Source: Alphaproteobacteria bacterium 46_93_T64 (GTDB lineage: Bacteria; Pseudomonadota; Alphaproteobacteria; Sneathiellales; Sneathiellaceae). Taken from it: DNA of 64,000 nt. Both the position numbers and the translations under genes were made by a program. Shown piece by piece: positions 9,754-20,300 of this stretch (positions within the stretch are counted from its first letter, which is position 1; every line of letters begins with the position of its first letter). The stretch covers positions 62,001 through 126,000 of the forward strand of contig MAAN01000009.1 in assembly GCA_002163135.1 (NCBI GenBank). The letters run 5' to 3'. Below the pieces are notes generated by a model. The model ran no database searches. It was not told where the DNA came from and saw only the letters and a program-made list of their open reading frames with translations.

Positions 9754-12147
9754 CTATTTTCGTTGAATGCCTGTCAGGAATTCTTTTATTTGGTCCTGCA
9801 TATTATGAAAATCTTCAACCATACTATTCGCGGCATTTTGTTGGTTGTCTGCAGCCCCGCCGGTTTTTGAGGCGTCATCGGCAATTTCTGACACTGTGTC
9901 GGTTACGCGCAAAGTGGATTGCGCTGCCGATTGCGCGTTGGATGAGATGTTACCAATAACCGATGCCTGAGTTTCTACAGCATTCGCAATACTTGAAGTC
10001 GCCTCGTCGATTTGCTCAATTGTTTTGGCAATCTCTTCCGTCATGACAACTGAATTGGAAGTAGCTTCCTGAATTGCCGAGATTTGAGCTGTAATCTCCT
10101 CAGTCGCTTTTTCTGTCTGGCTAGCAAGATTTTTCACTTCGCTTGCAACAACCGCAAACCCCTTACCGGCATCACCTGCCCGCGCGGCCTCGATCGTAGC
10201 GTTTAGAGCCAGAAGATTAGTCTGACTTGCAATATCTTCAATAAGTTCGATCACTTGTCCGATACGTTTCGCGGTATCGGCTAAACCGTGCATCGTCTGG
10301 CTGGTAGATGCTGCATGTCCCACTGCTTTTTGACTGATAGTAGATGTATGTTCCACCTGATCCCGAATTTGGGCAACAGAGTTAGAAAGCGTATCCGCCC
10401 CCTCAACAACGATCTGAACATTTGACGCCGTTTCTCGTGATGCCTCATCCATAGATTGGGATTTCATAAGCGTATCTTCGATCATTTGGGCCATGGCACC
10501 AGCATTGGTTTTCACCTGACCTGAGGCAACTTCCACCGCACTCATTTTGCTTGCAATACTTGTATCAAATGCTGCAATCAACTCTTCAATGCGTTTGGCT
10601 TCTTCCTCATCTGCTTTTTTCTGAGCACCAATTTCGTCCGCACGTTGTTCGGCATTACGCCTTTGTTCGTCAACTTCATTCGCCATCTTTTCGCGCGCTG
10701 TTACATCTTCCCATGTAAGCATGTTCCTAACATGTTCACCTTCCGCATTACGAACCGCTGCAACAACAATTTCCAGTTGCTTGTCACCCAACGGCAATAT
10801 TTCAGTTATTGGCAGATCTTCTGTAGAACTAAGCGTCGGAAGATTTTCTTCGTTTACACCAACCACATCCCAAATTTTTGCTTTGTTTTCAGAGGTCTCT
10901 TCAAATTTGACAATAGCCTGCTCATTTCCCACATGATTAACGAAGTAAATGCCTCCATTTAAACCGATCAATGCTGTTGGAATAGGGCTGTCTTCAATCA
11001 TATTGCGAAGCTGGAAGCTATCTTCCACGCTTTTTCGAAGCCTCGCTAGCGCATTGACCATATCCAAGAATTCATCCTTACCAACTTTCGGCAAATCAAT
11101 TTCAGTATGGCCTTTGCTAATCTCAGTGAGCTTATTTGAAAAACTTTTAATTTTCCCAAACAACGTGAAATGCAGCAAGACCCAGCCGACAACCCAAGCA
11201 ACGACAATTCCAATGGCAATCGATACCATGGATGAGTTTCTAATCTGTGTGGTAAGTGCAGTAAAACCACTCACATCCCGTGTAAGATAACCGATTGCCC
11301 ACACGTCTTTATTGGTGCCTGGAAGTTCAATCTTCAGCACATCCAATTGCGACCTAGAGGCCATTTCTGAGCTAGTTTCCCCATCGCTGGACGCATCAGT
11401 TGAAAATTTTCGATAATTATCCTCGATCAAAATGTTGTCGTGGATATCTTTAAAGACGATATCACCGCTTAGATATTCGGCGAGGCCTGTCAAATGCGGA
11501 AAAGGATTGGTGACTGTTTCAATATAGCCGGCGACACGGAAACCTCCAATAGGAGCAATAACGCTATGAACTGCACGTCCTTCTTTCGTTCGCCAATAAA
11601 AGGTGACGGGGATACGCGTCGCTTTTTTGTCTCTGCTCGCAAGTTGCTTTTTAAATTCTGTGATCCCCAAGACGGTTTGACCTTTGCCTTTGGTCGAAGT
11701 TCCCAGCAAATTCAAATCTTTATCAAAGATATTTGTAGTGACAAGATCAAATTCCTGACGCGTGATCACCGCATCATTATGAAAGGCAGTGGCTTGAATC
11801 TCAATATTCTGGGCATTATTATTTTTTACTGCTTTAACAAGCGGCGCAAACCGAGACCAGTCACGAACTTGAGGAACAATCTTATCAGCATATTGCAGGC
11901 GGATCCGGTCATTCACCAAAAAGGTCAACATATCGGTAGCGTTATCTCTAAAACTTTGTAGCGAAAACTCGGTGAATCTTTCTGCGACCTTGGCTTGCCC
12001 GAACATTAATGCTGCAGACATAACGATAGCAAGTGCAAGCAAGATACGCCTCGGCGTCCAAATCAGGCTTGCTTTAATGTCGGAAGAATCAGCTACGGTT
12101 TTATTTTTGAATAGAGCTTTAAATTCAATTTTTTTCATATACTTCAC
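9754..12147 (-). CDS. Methyl-accepting chemotaxis protein (TM-sensor-HAMP-PAS-like-MCP signalling)
   Basis: [47 protein letters not shown] hairpin motif; N-terminal TM; HAMP region. Confidence 0.93.
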   Translation of the reverse strand: MKYMKKIEFKALFKNKTVADSSDIKASLIWTPRRILLALAIVMSAALMFGQAKVAERFTEFSLQSFRDNATDMLTFLVNDRIRLQYADKIVPQVRDWSRFAPLVKAVKNNNAQNIEIQATAFHNDAVITRQEFDLVTTNIFDKDLNLLGTSTKGKGQTVLGITEFKKQLASRDKKATRIPVTFYWRTKEGRAVHSVIAPIGGFRVAGYIETVTNPFPHLTGLAEYLSGDIVFKDIHDNILIEDNYRKFSTDASSDGETSSEMASRSQLDVLKIELPGTNKDVWAIGYLTRDVSGFTALTTQIRNSSMVSIAIGIVVAWVVGWVLLHFTLFGKIKSFSNKLTEISKGHTEIDLPKVGKDEFLDMVNALARLRKSVEDSFQLRNMIEDSPIPTALIGLNGGIYFVNHVGNEQAIVKFEETSENKAKIWDVVGVNEENLPTLSSTEDLPITEILPLGDKQLEIVVAAVRNAEGEHVRNMLTWEDVTAREKMANEVDEQRRNAEQRADEIGAQKKADEEEAKRIEELIAAFDTSIASKMSAVEVASGQVKTNAGAMAQMIEDTLMKSQSMDEASRETASNVQIVVEGADTLSNSVAQIRDQVEHTSTISQKAVGHAASTSQTMHGLADTAKRIGQVIELIEDIASQTNLLALNATIEAARAGDAGKGFAVVASEVKNLASQTEKATEEITAQISAIQEATSNSVVMTEEIAKTIEQIDEATSSIANAVETQASVIGNISSNAQSAAQSTLRVTDTVSEIADDASKTGGAADNQQNAANSMVEDFHNMQDQIKEFLTGIQRK

Positions 12148-12255
12148 TACTAAATAAAATCTTCATTGCTTAATAGTGGAAACCTATCACAACATTTCTT
12201 TCCAAAGCCTTACCTAATAAATTCTTCATTAATATTTCGTTTTGGTATCGAAATC

Positions 12256-12927
12256 TTAAACGAACAACAAATGCCCGGTTTTCATCCAGATTGAGGCTCC
12301 CTCCAACCCGATATCAAGAGTTGCAAAATCGTTTTCGGGGAGGCGAAGCCATGAATTTCGGGTAAACGTTTCTCCTCCCAAGATAAACGTACCTTCGAGA
12401 ACGAAAATTTCTGCGCCGCCTTGGGCGCCTACTGACATGTCCCCAGTCTGCCATGTCTCATATGTCACTCGCTCCCTCTGATCTTCAAACAGAAGCACTT
12501 TTTCCACTTCTGTACCCCCATTTGCACCCAATAGATCGGAGGACACAATATCTACAGAAAACTGATTTGTGTCAGTTGGATCAAATTGCCAAAGTTTCAC
12601 GAGTATTGTGCACCCTTTGTCGGAACGGGGTGTATGCGCCGTACCCGGTGGGTTTCGAACATACGTTCCAGCAGGGTAGTCCCCATGCTCATCTTGAAAT
12701 ACACCTTCCAATACGACGAATTCTTCACCACCGTCGTGGCTATGCTCAGAAAATGAACTTCCGGCTGCATACCGCACAATCGTTGTCGCCCGTGCCACTT
12801 CACCTCCGATACGATCCAGCATACGGCGATCGACCCCCTTCATTGGAGACGGATGCCATGGTTCTTTATCGGCATGAACAAATACACGTTTTGAAAAATC
12901 ACTATTAATTTGCATGGGGACCCTCAT
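12256..12927 (-). CDS. Cupin domain protein (ChrR-like double cupin)
   Basis: [45 protein letters not shown]; second cupin [18 protein letters not shown]. Confidence 0.8.
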   Translation of the reverse strand: MRVPMQINSDFSKRVFVHADKEPWHPSPMKGVDRRMLDRIGGEVARATTIVRYAAGSSFSEHSHDGGEEFVVLEGVFQDEHGDYPAGTYVRNPPGTAHTPRSDKGCTILVKLWQFDPTDTNQFSVDIVSSDLLGANGGTEVEKVLLFEDQRERVTYETWQTGDMSVGAQGGAEIFVLEGTFILGGETFTRNSWLRLPENDFATLDIGLEGASIWMKTGHLLFV

Positions 12928-13560
12928 TCAAGTGGCTATGGCTGCACTTTCGCGACTTGCCAAATTATCTGCATATTTTTTCACATTAGGACAGTCTGCT
13001 GGTATATCCAGTTTTACAAATCCGGCGAACAAGAACCCAGCATAAGCGGTAATATCGGCTACGGTAAATTTGTCACCGACTAGAAAATCCTGTTTTTTCA
13101 GTATTGTTTCCATCCAGTGAAGAGTTGCTATGGCTTTTTCCCGTTGTTTTTCGCCCCACTCAGCAATTTGATAAGGCTCGACGTCAGGACCCAGCCCCTC
13201 TGTCGCGTGATGGAAATACGCAGAAATCGCATCCAAAAATCCTGTTTCAACTTTGCGCTGAACCATAGAAATTACACCGCGTTCTTGCGCACCCGTTCCA
13301 GTCAAAACTGGAGTCCCATCCAAATTATCGAGATATTCTGTGATGGCAACGCTTTCTGAAATCATTGTACCATCAGCAAGTTCAAGAACAGGGACTGCTC
13401 CTGAAGGGTTTATCGCTAAAAACGTTTCTGTCTTATGCTCCCCACCCGGAAGATCAACCTGAATGAAGTCCGCCTCCCCCATTAGTCCTTTTTCAGCAAG
13501 CGCCATACGGACACGAGCCGGATTTGGAAAACCTTTAAATTCATAAACTTTCATCATCAA
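12928..13560 (-). CDS. Glutathione S-transferase family protein
   Basis: MKVYEFKGFPNPARVRMALAEKGL, NPSGAVPVLELADGTMISESVAITEYLD. Confidence 0.9.
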   Translation of the reverse strand: MMMKVYEFKGFPNPARVRMALAEKGLMGEADFIQVDLPGGEHKTETFLAINPSGAVPVLELADGTMISESVAITEYLDNLDGTPVLTGTGAQERGVISMVQRKVETGFLDAISAYFHHATEGLGPDVEPYQIAEWGEKQREKAIATLHWMETILKKQDFLVGDKFTVADITAYAGFLFAGFVKLDIPADCPNVKKYADNLASRESAAIAT

Positions 13561-13570
13561 TTCCTTTTAT

Positions 13571-13584
13571 CTATCTACTGATAG
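13571..13584. promoter_or_regulatory. Putative TetR-family operator copy 1
   Basis: CTATC-TACT-GATAG; with flank CTATCTACTGATAGGTA matches copy 2 in inverted orientation. Confidence 0.6.
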
Positions 13585-13604
13585 GTAGATAATACTCAAG
13601 AAAA

Positions 13605-13616
13605 TTGACTTGTCAA
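13605..13616. promoter_or_regulatory. Overlapping divergent -35 elements
   Basis: TTGACTTGTCAA gives TTGACT (+) and TTGACA (-); minus strand has TATTAT 16 nt downstream. Confidence 0.5.
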
Positions 13617-13619
13617 TAC

Positions 13620-13633
13620 CTATCAAGTGATAG
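13620..13633. promoter_or_regulatory. Putative TetR-family operator copy 2
   Basis: CTATC-AAGT-GATAG; reverse complement CTATCACTTGATAGGTA matches copy 1 at 14 of 17 positions. Confidence 0.6.
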
Positions 13634-13644
13634 ATAAATAAAAA

Positions 13645-14196
13645 ATGGTTAGTAAAAACACACAAAACAGAATTGATGAAATCCTTGATGTGACAGAAGA
13701 TCACATGCGCAAGGGTGGCTTTGACGCCGTCAGTTTCAGGGATATTGCAACCGCTGTAGGGATTAAAAGCTCAAGCGTGCATTATCATTTCCCCCACAAA
13801 TCTGATCTCGGGAAAGCTGTTATTGAACGGTATGCAGAGAGGTTCATTAAGTCACTCGGTCAAGCTGACACGAATGCTAAAGACGTCCAAGGGCGAATAA
13901 GACGGCTGGGAGATGCCTATATAGGCGCATTGTCCGATAAAGGAACTATATGCCTTGGTTGCATTTTGGGATCAGAGCTTCCAAGCCTGCCGGAAGATGT
14001 GAGCACCGCAGTGCAAACTTTCTTTGACCAACTACTTGCTTGGACGGCAGCCGCCCTAGGGGGTAGAAGAGATGGCACTGAACGCGCACAATTCATCGTC
14101 AGCAGCTTTCAAGGTGCAATGACACTCTCTGTCACAATGAAAGATCCTAAAATTCTTTCAAGATGTGTAGAGCGCCTTTGCAGCTCAAACTTTTAG
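13645..14196 (+). CDS. TetR/AcrR family transcriptional regulator
   Basis: N-terminal HTH GGFDAVSFRDIATAVGIKSSSVHYHFPHKSDL; divergent from GST-cupin genes. Confidence 0.92.
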   Translation: MVSKNTQNRIDEILDVTEDHMRKGGFDAVSFRDIATAVGIKSSSVHYHFPHKSDLGKAVIERYAERFIKSLGQADTNAKDVQGRIRRLGDAYIGALSDKGTICLGCILGSELPSLPEDVSTAVQTFFDQLLAWTAAALGGRRDGTERAQFIVSSFQGAMTLSVTMKDPKILSRCVERLCSSNF

Positions 14197-14197
14197 C

Positions 14198-15157
14198 TTA
14201 ATCGAAAGCGTCTTCCCAAGATCCTTGAGTGGCAGCCTTTGAATATTCGGTTGAGCGATTTTCGAAGAAATTCGTATGCTCGACCGCATTCAGAATTGCG
14301 TCCAACCAAGGTAGCGGATTTTTTTCCAAATTGTATATTGGCTCAAGGCCTAACTGCACAAGGCGGCGATCCGCGATATAGCGGATATAGGCTTTGATCT
14401 CTTCCGCAGTAATACCTTCAATGTCTCCAGAGCCGAACGCAAGGTCGATAAAAGCATCTTCGTGCGATACAATCTCACGGCAAGCTTGATATAAGCCTTC
14501 GATAAGTTCTTCATTCCAGATTTCAGGGTTTTCCTGAACAAAGGTCCGGAATAATTTGATAATCGAATTACAATGAAGGCTCTCGTCACGAACTGACCAT
14601 GTAACAATCTGGCCCATACCCTTCATTTTGCCGTGCCGCGGAAAGTTCAACAAAATTGCAAAACTGGCGAATAGCTGCAAACCTTCAGTGAACGCACCAA
14701 AAACAGCCAAGGTTTTGGCGATTTCAGCTTTATTGTCCACATTGAACTGCTGCATATAATCGTATTTGTCCTTCATCTCCTTATAATGAAGGAACGCAGA
14801 ATATTCAGTTTCCGGCATACCGATGGTATCCAGAAGATGTGAATAGGCAGCAATGTGTACTGTTTCCATATTCGAAAAAGCGGCCAGCATCATCTGTACT
14901 TCAGTTGGCTGGAAAACGCGCGAGTAATGGCGCATGTAGCAGTTATTTACTTCAATATCTGATTGGGTAAAAAAGCGAAAAATTTGCGTTAAGAGATTCC
15001 GCTCATCTTCCGTCAGGTTTTTATGCCAATCCTTCACGTCATCCGCAAGCGGCACTTCCTCAGGCAACCAATGGATTTGCTGCTGCATAAGCCATGCATC
15101 GTAACACCAAGGGTAGGAGAAAGGCTTATAAACCGGTTTTGCATCAAGCAGTGACAT
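14198..15157 (-). CDS. nrdB: Ribonucleoside-diphosphate reductase subunit beta
   Basis: YKPFSYPWCYDAWLMQQQIHWLPEEVPLADDVKDW; diiron ligand pattern; ATQGSWEDAFD C-terminus. Confidence 0.95.
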   Translation of the reverse strand: MSLLDAKPVYKPFSYPWCYDAWLMQQQIHWLPEEVPLADDVKDWHKNLTEDERNLLTQIFRFFTQSDIEVNNCYMRHYSRVFQPTEVQMMLAAFSNMETVHIAAYSHLLDTIGMPETEYSAFLHYKEMKDKYDYMQQFNVDNKAEIAKTLAVFGAFTEGLQLFASFAILLNFPRHGKMKGMGQIVTWSVRDESLHCNSIIKLFRTFVQENPEIWNEELIEGLYQACREIVSHEDAFIDLAFGSGDIEGITAEEIKAYIRYIADRRLVQLGLEPIYNLEKNPLPWLDAILNAVEHTNFFENRSTEYSKAATQGSWEDAFD

Positions 15158-15205
15158 GAAACACTCTAACTATTGATCAATTAATAAATTCGAACTTTGT
15201 CTGCC

Positions 15206-17077
15206 TTACTGGCAAGCGAGACATTCTTCATAATCTGTTGTCTCGCCAACGACTTCCAGCTTCGGTTTAACAGCAACACCGGCGATCAATTCACGAAGTG
15301 AATCTGGCATATCTTCCTTAGTCGCAACAACTTCAGCCCGCTGAATAGACTTAGAGCGACAATAATACAAGCTCTTCATGCCTTGCTTCCAAGCCTGCAA
15401 ATGGATTTGATGCAGGTCGCGCTTATGAACGTCCGCTGGCAAGAAAATATTCACAGATTGAGACTGATCTATCATGGGCGTGCGATCTGCGGCAAGTTCG
15501 ATAATCCAGCGCTGATCCAATTCGAATGCTGTTTTAAAGACATCTTTTTCATGATCGTCCAGAAAATCCAAATGCTGCACAGAGCCTTCATTCACGGTAA
15601 TAGAAGACCAAATTTCCTCGTTATCGTGACCTCTTTCCGCAAGCAATGCTTTCAAATGCGGATTGCGTACATTGAAGGATCCCGACAAGGTTTTATGTGT
15701 GTAGCTGTTGGCAGCCGTAGGTTCAATCCCGGGGCTGGCACCACCACAAATAATGGAAATTGAGGCAGTTGGCGCGATTGCTGTCTTGTTGGAGAAGCGC
15801 TCATTAAAGCCATAGTCTGCAGCGTCTGGGCAAGCTCCTCGTAAATCAGCCAAGCTTTTTGATGCAGCATCAACATGCTTTTTAATATGTGCGAAGATGC
15901 GGTTATTCCAGACCTTTGCCATGACAGATTCTAGCGGTACGCGCTTGGCTTGCAGCAACGAATGGAAGCCCATGACACCAAGGCCAACACTGCGCTCTCT
16001 CATGGCTGCATATTTTGCCTTAGCCATTTTATCAGGGGCGCTATCAATGAAATCTTGTAAAACATTATCAAGGAAAAGCATCACATCTTCGATGAAGCCT
16101 TCCTCCTCGTTCCACTCGTCATACTTCTCAAGATTAAGAGAGGACAAACAACAAACAGCGGTTCGATCATTGCCAAGATGGTCTCTACCAGTCGGCAGTG
16201 TAATTTCTGCACACAGATTTGATGTCTTCACACTCAAACCTGCGAGTTTATGATGCTCAGGAACCTGTGCATTTACACGATCATTAAAAATCATATAGGG
16301 CTCGCCCGTCTCAACGCGTGCCGTCAGCATACGTATCCAAAGGCTGCGAGCATCCACCTTACGAACAACTGCGCCATCTTTCGGGCTGGTCAGTCCCCAC
16401 TCTTCATTATTTTCTACAGCCCGCATGAAATCGTCAGACACCAGAATTCCATGATGCAAATTAGGAGTTTTCCGATTTGGGTCCCCTCCAGTTGGTCGGC
16501 GAATTTCAATAAATTCTTCGACTTCTGGATGTGAGATGGGGAGATAAACAGCAGCAGAACCCCGGCGAAGTGATCCTTGGCTGATTGCAAGGGTCAAACT
16601 GTCCATCACGCGAATGAATGGAACCACACCTGAAGTCTTCCCAACAGCACCAATGCCTTCGCCGATGGAGCGTAAATTTCCCCAATAGCTGCCGATTCCG
16701 CCACCTTTTGATGCCAACCAGACATTTTCTGTCCACAAATCAACAATGCTATCAAGGCTGTCGTCAGCCTCGTTCAAAAAACAGGATATGGGTAATCCGC
16801 GTGACGTTCCGCCATTACTCAACACAGGGGTTGAGGGCATGAACCAAAGCTTGCTTATATAAGTGTAAATACGCTGGGCATGCGCGTCACCTTCACCATA
16901 AGCACTGGCAACCCGGCCAAATAAATCCTGAAAACTCTCGCCTGGAAGCAAATACCGATCTTCAAGAACTGATCGTCCGAAATCAGTTAAATATTCATCC
17001 CGGCTATGGTCAATATGAACCCTTGCTCCGCCTTTAACTTGCACAACATCCGTCAACAAATCGACCGCATCCAACAT
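15206..17077 (-). CDS. nrdA: Ribonucleoside-diphosphate reductase subunit alpha
   Basis: SNLCAEITLPTG, GVMGFHSLLQ, NKTAIAPTASISIICG, C-terminal EECLACQ. Start proposed at 17077 (MLDAVDLLTDVV) with GAGAGG upstream; the ORF track extends to 17200. Confidence 0.9.
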   Translation of the reverse strand: MLDAVDLLTDVVQVKGGARVHIDHSRDEYLTDFGRSVLEDRYLLPGESFQDLFGRVASAYGEGDAHAQRIYTYISKLWFMPSTPVLSNGGTSRGLPISCFLNEADDSLDSIVDLWTENVWLASKGGGIGSYWGNLRSIGEGIGAVGKTSGVVPFIRVMDSLTLAISQGSLRRGSAAVYLPISHPEVEEFIEIRRPTGGDPNRKTPNLHHGILVSDDFMRAVENNEEWGLTSPKDGAVVRKVDARSLWIRMLTARVETGEPYMIFNDRVNAQVPEHHKLAGLSVKTSNLCAEITLPTGRDHLGNDRTAVCCLSSLNLEKYDEWNEEEGFIEDVMLFLDNVLQDFIDSAPDKMAKAKYAAMRERSVGLGVMGFHSLLQAKRVPLESVMAKVWNNRIFAHIKKHVDAASKSLADLRGACPDAADYGFNERFSNKTAIAPTASISIICGGASPGIEPTAANSYTHKTLSGSFNVRNPHLKALLAERGHDNEEIWSSITVNEGSVQHLDFLDDHEKDVFKTAFELDQRWIIELAADRTPMIDQSQSVNIFLPADVHKRDLHQIHLQAWKQGMKSLYYCRSKSIQRAEVVATKEDMPDSLRELIAGVAVKPKLEVVGETTDYEECLACQ

Positions 17078-17212
17078 AAATTTTATCCTCTCGCCCACAA
17101 GCGCCGCATTTTCATATCCTGCAGGCTGACACGGCGCAAAAAAACGCAGCAAACGGGCATATTTTCCCGATCCTCGCTTCATTTTCTCGACTTCGTGCAT
17201 TCCTGCGAAACC

Positions 17213-17228
17213 ACTACATATTGTAGAA
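17213..17228. promoter_or_regulatory. NrdR-box-like site 1
   Basis: ACTACATATTGTAGAA (reverse TTCTACAATATGTAGT), imperfect palindrome upstream of nrdA. Confidence 0.65.
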
Positions 17229-17242
17229 CTCCCCCCACGCAG

Positions 17243-17258
17243 TCAACAAATTGTAGTG
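17243..17258. promoter_or_regulatory. NrdR-box-like site 2
   Basis: TCAACAAATTGTAGTG; shares TTGTAG core exactly 30 bp from site 1. Confidence 0.6.
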
Positions 17259-17430
17259 TTCTTTTTATAAAAAAATCACTTGACGAGCAGCTTGATTTTC
17301 GTTTTCGCCGTTCTTTCAATAACTTCGGCGGTTTCACACAAATTTAATCTGATTTTCCGGTGACAATATTGTGTAATTGAAAGAACCGACCACACACCTT
17401 CGCAAACCTCAGTTTTTCATAATAAACGCA

Positions 17431-17463
17431 AAAAAATGCGCCAAGAATTTCTTGACGCATTTT
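17431..17463. terminator. Intrinsic terminator
   Basis: AAAATGCGcCAAGaatttCTTGaCGCATTTT, A/T tracts both sides. Confidence 0.75.
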
Positions 17464-17498
17464 CGAACAAAAGTTCAGAATTTTTTATGTTCGGCTGT

Positions 17499-17663
17499 CT
17501 AACTCGACAGCTCGTTTATTTTTTCTTTTAGCCTGAGTTTTTCCCTCTTGAGCTCGGTAATGTGCAGTCGATCAGCCGATGGATGTGTCATTTCTGACTG
17601 GATTTCTTCATCAATGCGGTGGTGTTTTTCCGTTAGCTGTGCAACATACTCAGTTGTGCTCAT
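17499..17663 (-). CDS. YdcH/DUF465 family small protein (54 aa, absent from ORF track)
   Basis: MSTTEYVAQLTEKHHRIDEEIQSEMTHPSADRLHITELKREKLRLKEKINELSS; the HHxIDxxI...LKxxKLxLKxxI pattern typical of DUF465. Confidence 0.85.
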   Translation of the reverse strand: MSTTEYVAQLTEKHHRIDEEIQSEMTHPSADRLHITELKREKLRLKEKINELSS

Positions 17664-17796
17664 GTTTTATCTCCTCTAGTAACAAAGGCGGGCAGCCGTA
17701 TTTTCAGGCTGTAAACAAGTCTATATTACAAAAAATTGAAACAAAATGATATGAATCAATGACATTTTGTCGATTTTTTTTCATTGGATCTACTAT

Positions 17797-18378
17797 ATGC
17801 CTAAAAAACAAAAACTTATCATTGGGATAGCGGGTGCCTCCGGTGCCGTCTATGGCATTAGATTACTTGAAGCCTGCAATGAAATAGGTATCGAAACACA
17901 CTTAGTCATCAGCAAAGCTGCTGAGATTACTATTTTGCACGAGACCAAAACTAGCGCATCTGAGGTCAAAAAGCTTGCCACCAAATCGTATAAAGCGGCT
18001 GATATCGGCGCTGCGATTGCATCTGGCTCCTTTCAAAACGCGGGTATGGTGATTGCACCTTGTTCAATCAGATCAATGTCGGAAATAGCCACCGGTACAA
18101 CTGGCAGTTTGCTAACACGTGCTGCTGACGTTGCTTTGAAAGAGCGTCGTCGACTGGTTCTCATGTTACGGGAAACACCGTTACACAGCGGTCACCTTCG
18201 AAATCTGGCTCTTTTGTCCGATTTGGGCGCCATTATCGCTCCGCCTGTTCCGGCCTTCTACACACACCCCAAGACAATAGACGATATTGTTAATCAGTCA
18301 GTTGGAAGAGTGTTGGATCTAATGGAAATAGACAATGAAATTACCAAGCGGTGGAGCGGCCTTAAAGACGACAATTAA
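17797..18378 (+). CDS. ubiX: UbiX family flavin prenyltransferase
   Basis: KLIIGIAGASGAVYGIRLLEA, IAPCSIRSMSEIATGTTGSLLTRAADVALKERRRLVLMLRETPLHSGHLRNL. Confidence 0.95.
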   Translation: MPKKQKLIIGIAGASGAVYGIRLLEACNEIGIETHLVISKAAEITILHETKTSASEVKKLATKSYKAADIGAAIASGSFQNAGMVIAPCSIRSMSEIATGTTGSLLTRAADVALKERRRLVLMLRETPLHSGHLRNLALLSDLGAIIAPPVPAFYTHPKTIDDIVNQSVGRVLDLMEIDNEITKRWSGLKDDN

Positions 18379-18947
18379 TCCAAATTGGGTGCCGTCACCG
18401 CATTTACATTGTCCAACCAGTTCGGAAACTTGCTCTCCTCAGAAAACACGGCCGCACAAATGATTTTGATGTCGCGCAAATCTTCTTCAGTCAAACCCAC
18501 TTTGCTGCTCTTTAGAACATCGAGAGTGTTTCTCAATGCATGATCAATTTGGCTGTTTTCAGATTGCTGCACGTTCGGATCGCCAGAGAACAAATCACCT
18601 AAGGCTGTTAATTCCTGGCGCTCAGCACTCAATTCATTTTCCAGAATGGAGATGCGAAGGACTTGTATTTTTGTTCCTTCTGTCGCCCTATTTTTTAGAA
18701 AATTTCGAACCTTTCTTAACGGCTTAATCACACTTGTCTGCCACTCGTCACTAATTTTCAGCACACTTTTCAGGATGTTTGTCGAAAACACGCCGTGTCC
18801 AATTTTGCCAGCCCAAACAGAAAACAACAATAGACTTACATCAACATCGCGGCGTTCCTGAAGCGCAAGGCACGCCTCTTTCACTCCGTCCAGGGCATAA
18901 ACTTGAACAACAAAGTCCCATAACGGGCGAGGAAGATTTTCTGCCAT
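18375..18947 (-). CDS. TIGR02444 family protein
   Basis: MAENLPRPLWDFVVQVYALDGVKEACLALQERRDVDVSLLLFSVWAG; start chosen at Met 18947. Confidence 0.78.
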   Translation of the reverse strand: MAENLPRPLWDFVVQVYALDGVKEACLALQERRDVDVSLLLFSVWAGKIGHGVFSTNILKSVLKISDEWQTSVIKPLRKVRNFLKNRATEGTKIQVLRISILENELSAERQELTALGDLFSGDPNVQQSENSQIDHALRNTLDVLKSSKVGLTEEDLRDIKIICAAVFSEESKFPNWLDNVNAVTAPNLD

Positions 18948-19137
18948 GAAGCACCTATAAATAACGGAATCTTGACTTGCAAGGCGATCAACCACATAAC
19001 CTGCCTCACACTTATGATACTAGTCTATCTTATGGAAAAATGTTATTATACGCAGCGTTGGATTCTCACCCCGCAATTAACATATGTGATTTAGACGATC
19101 TAAACTTCGAGTATGTTTTTACAGGAAAAATGCAAGA

Positions 19138-19347
19138 ATGACAGTTATTGACGAACAAGAAGCTTTAAAACAGCGACTTGCCGAACTCAAAACAGAACAT
19201 CGTGATCTTGATATTGCAATTGACGCCCTTATCAATTCAGGTAATTACAATAACCTGCAACTTCAGCGGCTAAAAAAGCGCAAACTTATCCTGAAAGACC
19301 ACATTTTCGTGACAGAAAACGCCTTACTACCTGATATTATTGCTTAA
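19138..19347 (+). CDS. YdcH/DUF465 family small protein
   Basis: LAELKTEHRDLDIAIDALINSGNYNNLQLQRLKKRKLILKDHI. Confidence 0.85.
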   Translation: MTVIDEQEALKQRLAELKTEHRDLDIAIDALINSGNYNNLQLQRLKKRKLILKDHIFVTENALLPDIIA

Positions 19348-19365
19348 GGCTTGGCATAGCGCCGC

Positions 19366-20097
19366 TTACTTATCTTTTTTAATTTGCTGCTTTTGCTCAT
19401 ACATCTTGCTATCCGCTTCTGTTAGCGCTTGCTCTGGGTGTATGCCAGGCTCAATTGACACAATCCCATACGCCAATCCAACGTCCAATCGATTGCCTTC
19501 CCAAAAAATTGGATTACGTTCCAACTCTTGGGGTAGCCTTGACGCTAAAACGACAGCAGCCTCGGTATTTGTCTGCGACAAAATCAAGCCGAATTCATCA
19601 CCGCCGAGACGTCCGACGACATCACTTTCCCGAACACTTTGAATAAGTCGTTTAGAAAATTCTGAAAGTACGAAGTCACCTGCTTGATGGCCGTGCGCAT
19701 CATTAACGCCCTTAAATCCATTCAAATCAATATAGATCAAACTGGCAGGCTCCGCGTAACGTTCAACTGCGGCCTGAACCCGTGTCAACTCGCGCACAAA
19801 AGCGCGCCTGTTATAAATGGGTAAAAGAGGATCTTGATCCGCAAGTTTTTCAGCCTGAGCTAGTCTCTGGTTTACACCTTCCACAGAACGCCGCAAACGA
19901 TCAACTTCCCCCATCAATGACATGATCGCATCACGCACCTTCGGCGTAAGCTCATTTTCCGGAATACCCATGACAGAGGTTGTATCTTGAATAGCACGCG
20001 GTGCCGCCGAGCTTGAATAAGCTGAAGCGGCTGCAGCCGAAGCTGTTTTTCTGGTTGCTACTGTCGCGGCTGGGCGGCCTGTCGGACCAATTTTCAT
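19366..20097 (-). CDS. GGDEF domain diguanylate cyclase
   Basis: DPLLPIYNRRAFVREL, VGRLGGDEFGLIL intact GGDEF. Confidence 0.93.
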   Translation of the reverse strand: MKIGPTGRPAATVATRKTASAAAASAYSSSAAPRAIQDTTSVMGIPENELTPKVRDAIMSLMGEVDRLRRSVEGVNQRLAQAEKLADQDPLLPIYNRRAFVRELTRVQAAVERYAEPASLIYIDLNGFKGVNDAHGHQAGDFVLSEFSKRLIQSVRESDVVGRLGGDEFGLILSQTNTEAAVVLASRLPQELERNPIFWEGNRLDVGLAYGIVSIEPGIHPEQALTEADSKMYEQKQQIKKDK

Positions 20098-20300
20098 GTA
20101 CTGACCTGATAAAGTGCGTTTTCTTTTCTACTGAATCTTAAGGTATTTGCCGGAAAAACACAAAGATTACCAGTCGATTATTAACAATTGCCTTTATGTC
20201 ACTTTCAGATTGAGGCTTTTCTTGCTTCTTGCATGCGCCTGCCTATAATCCGCGCTATATCACGACAAACAATTCTGACCACCGGGAACGGATGAAATAC

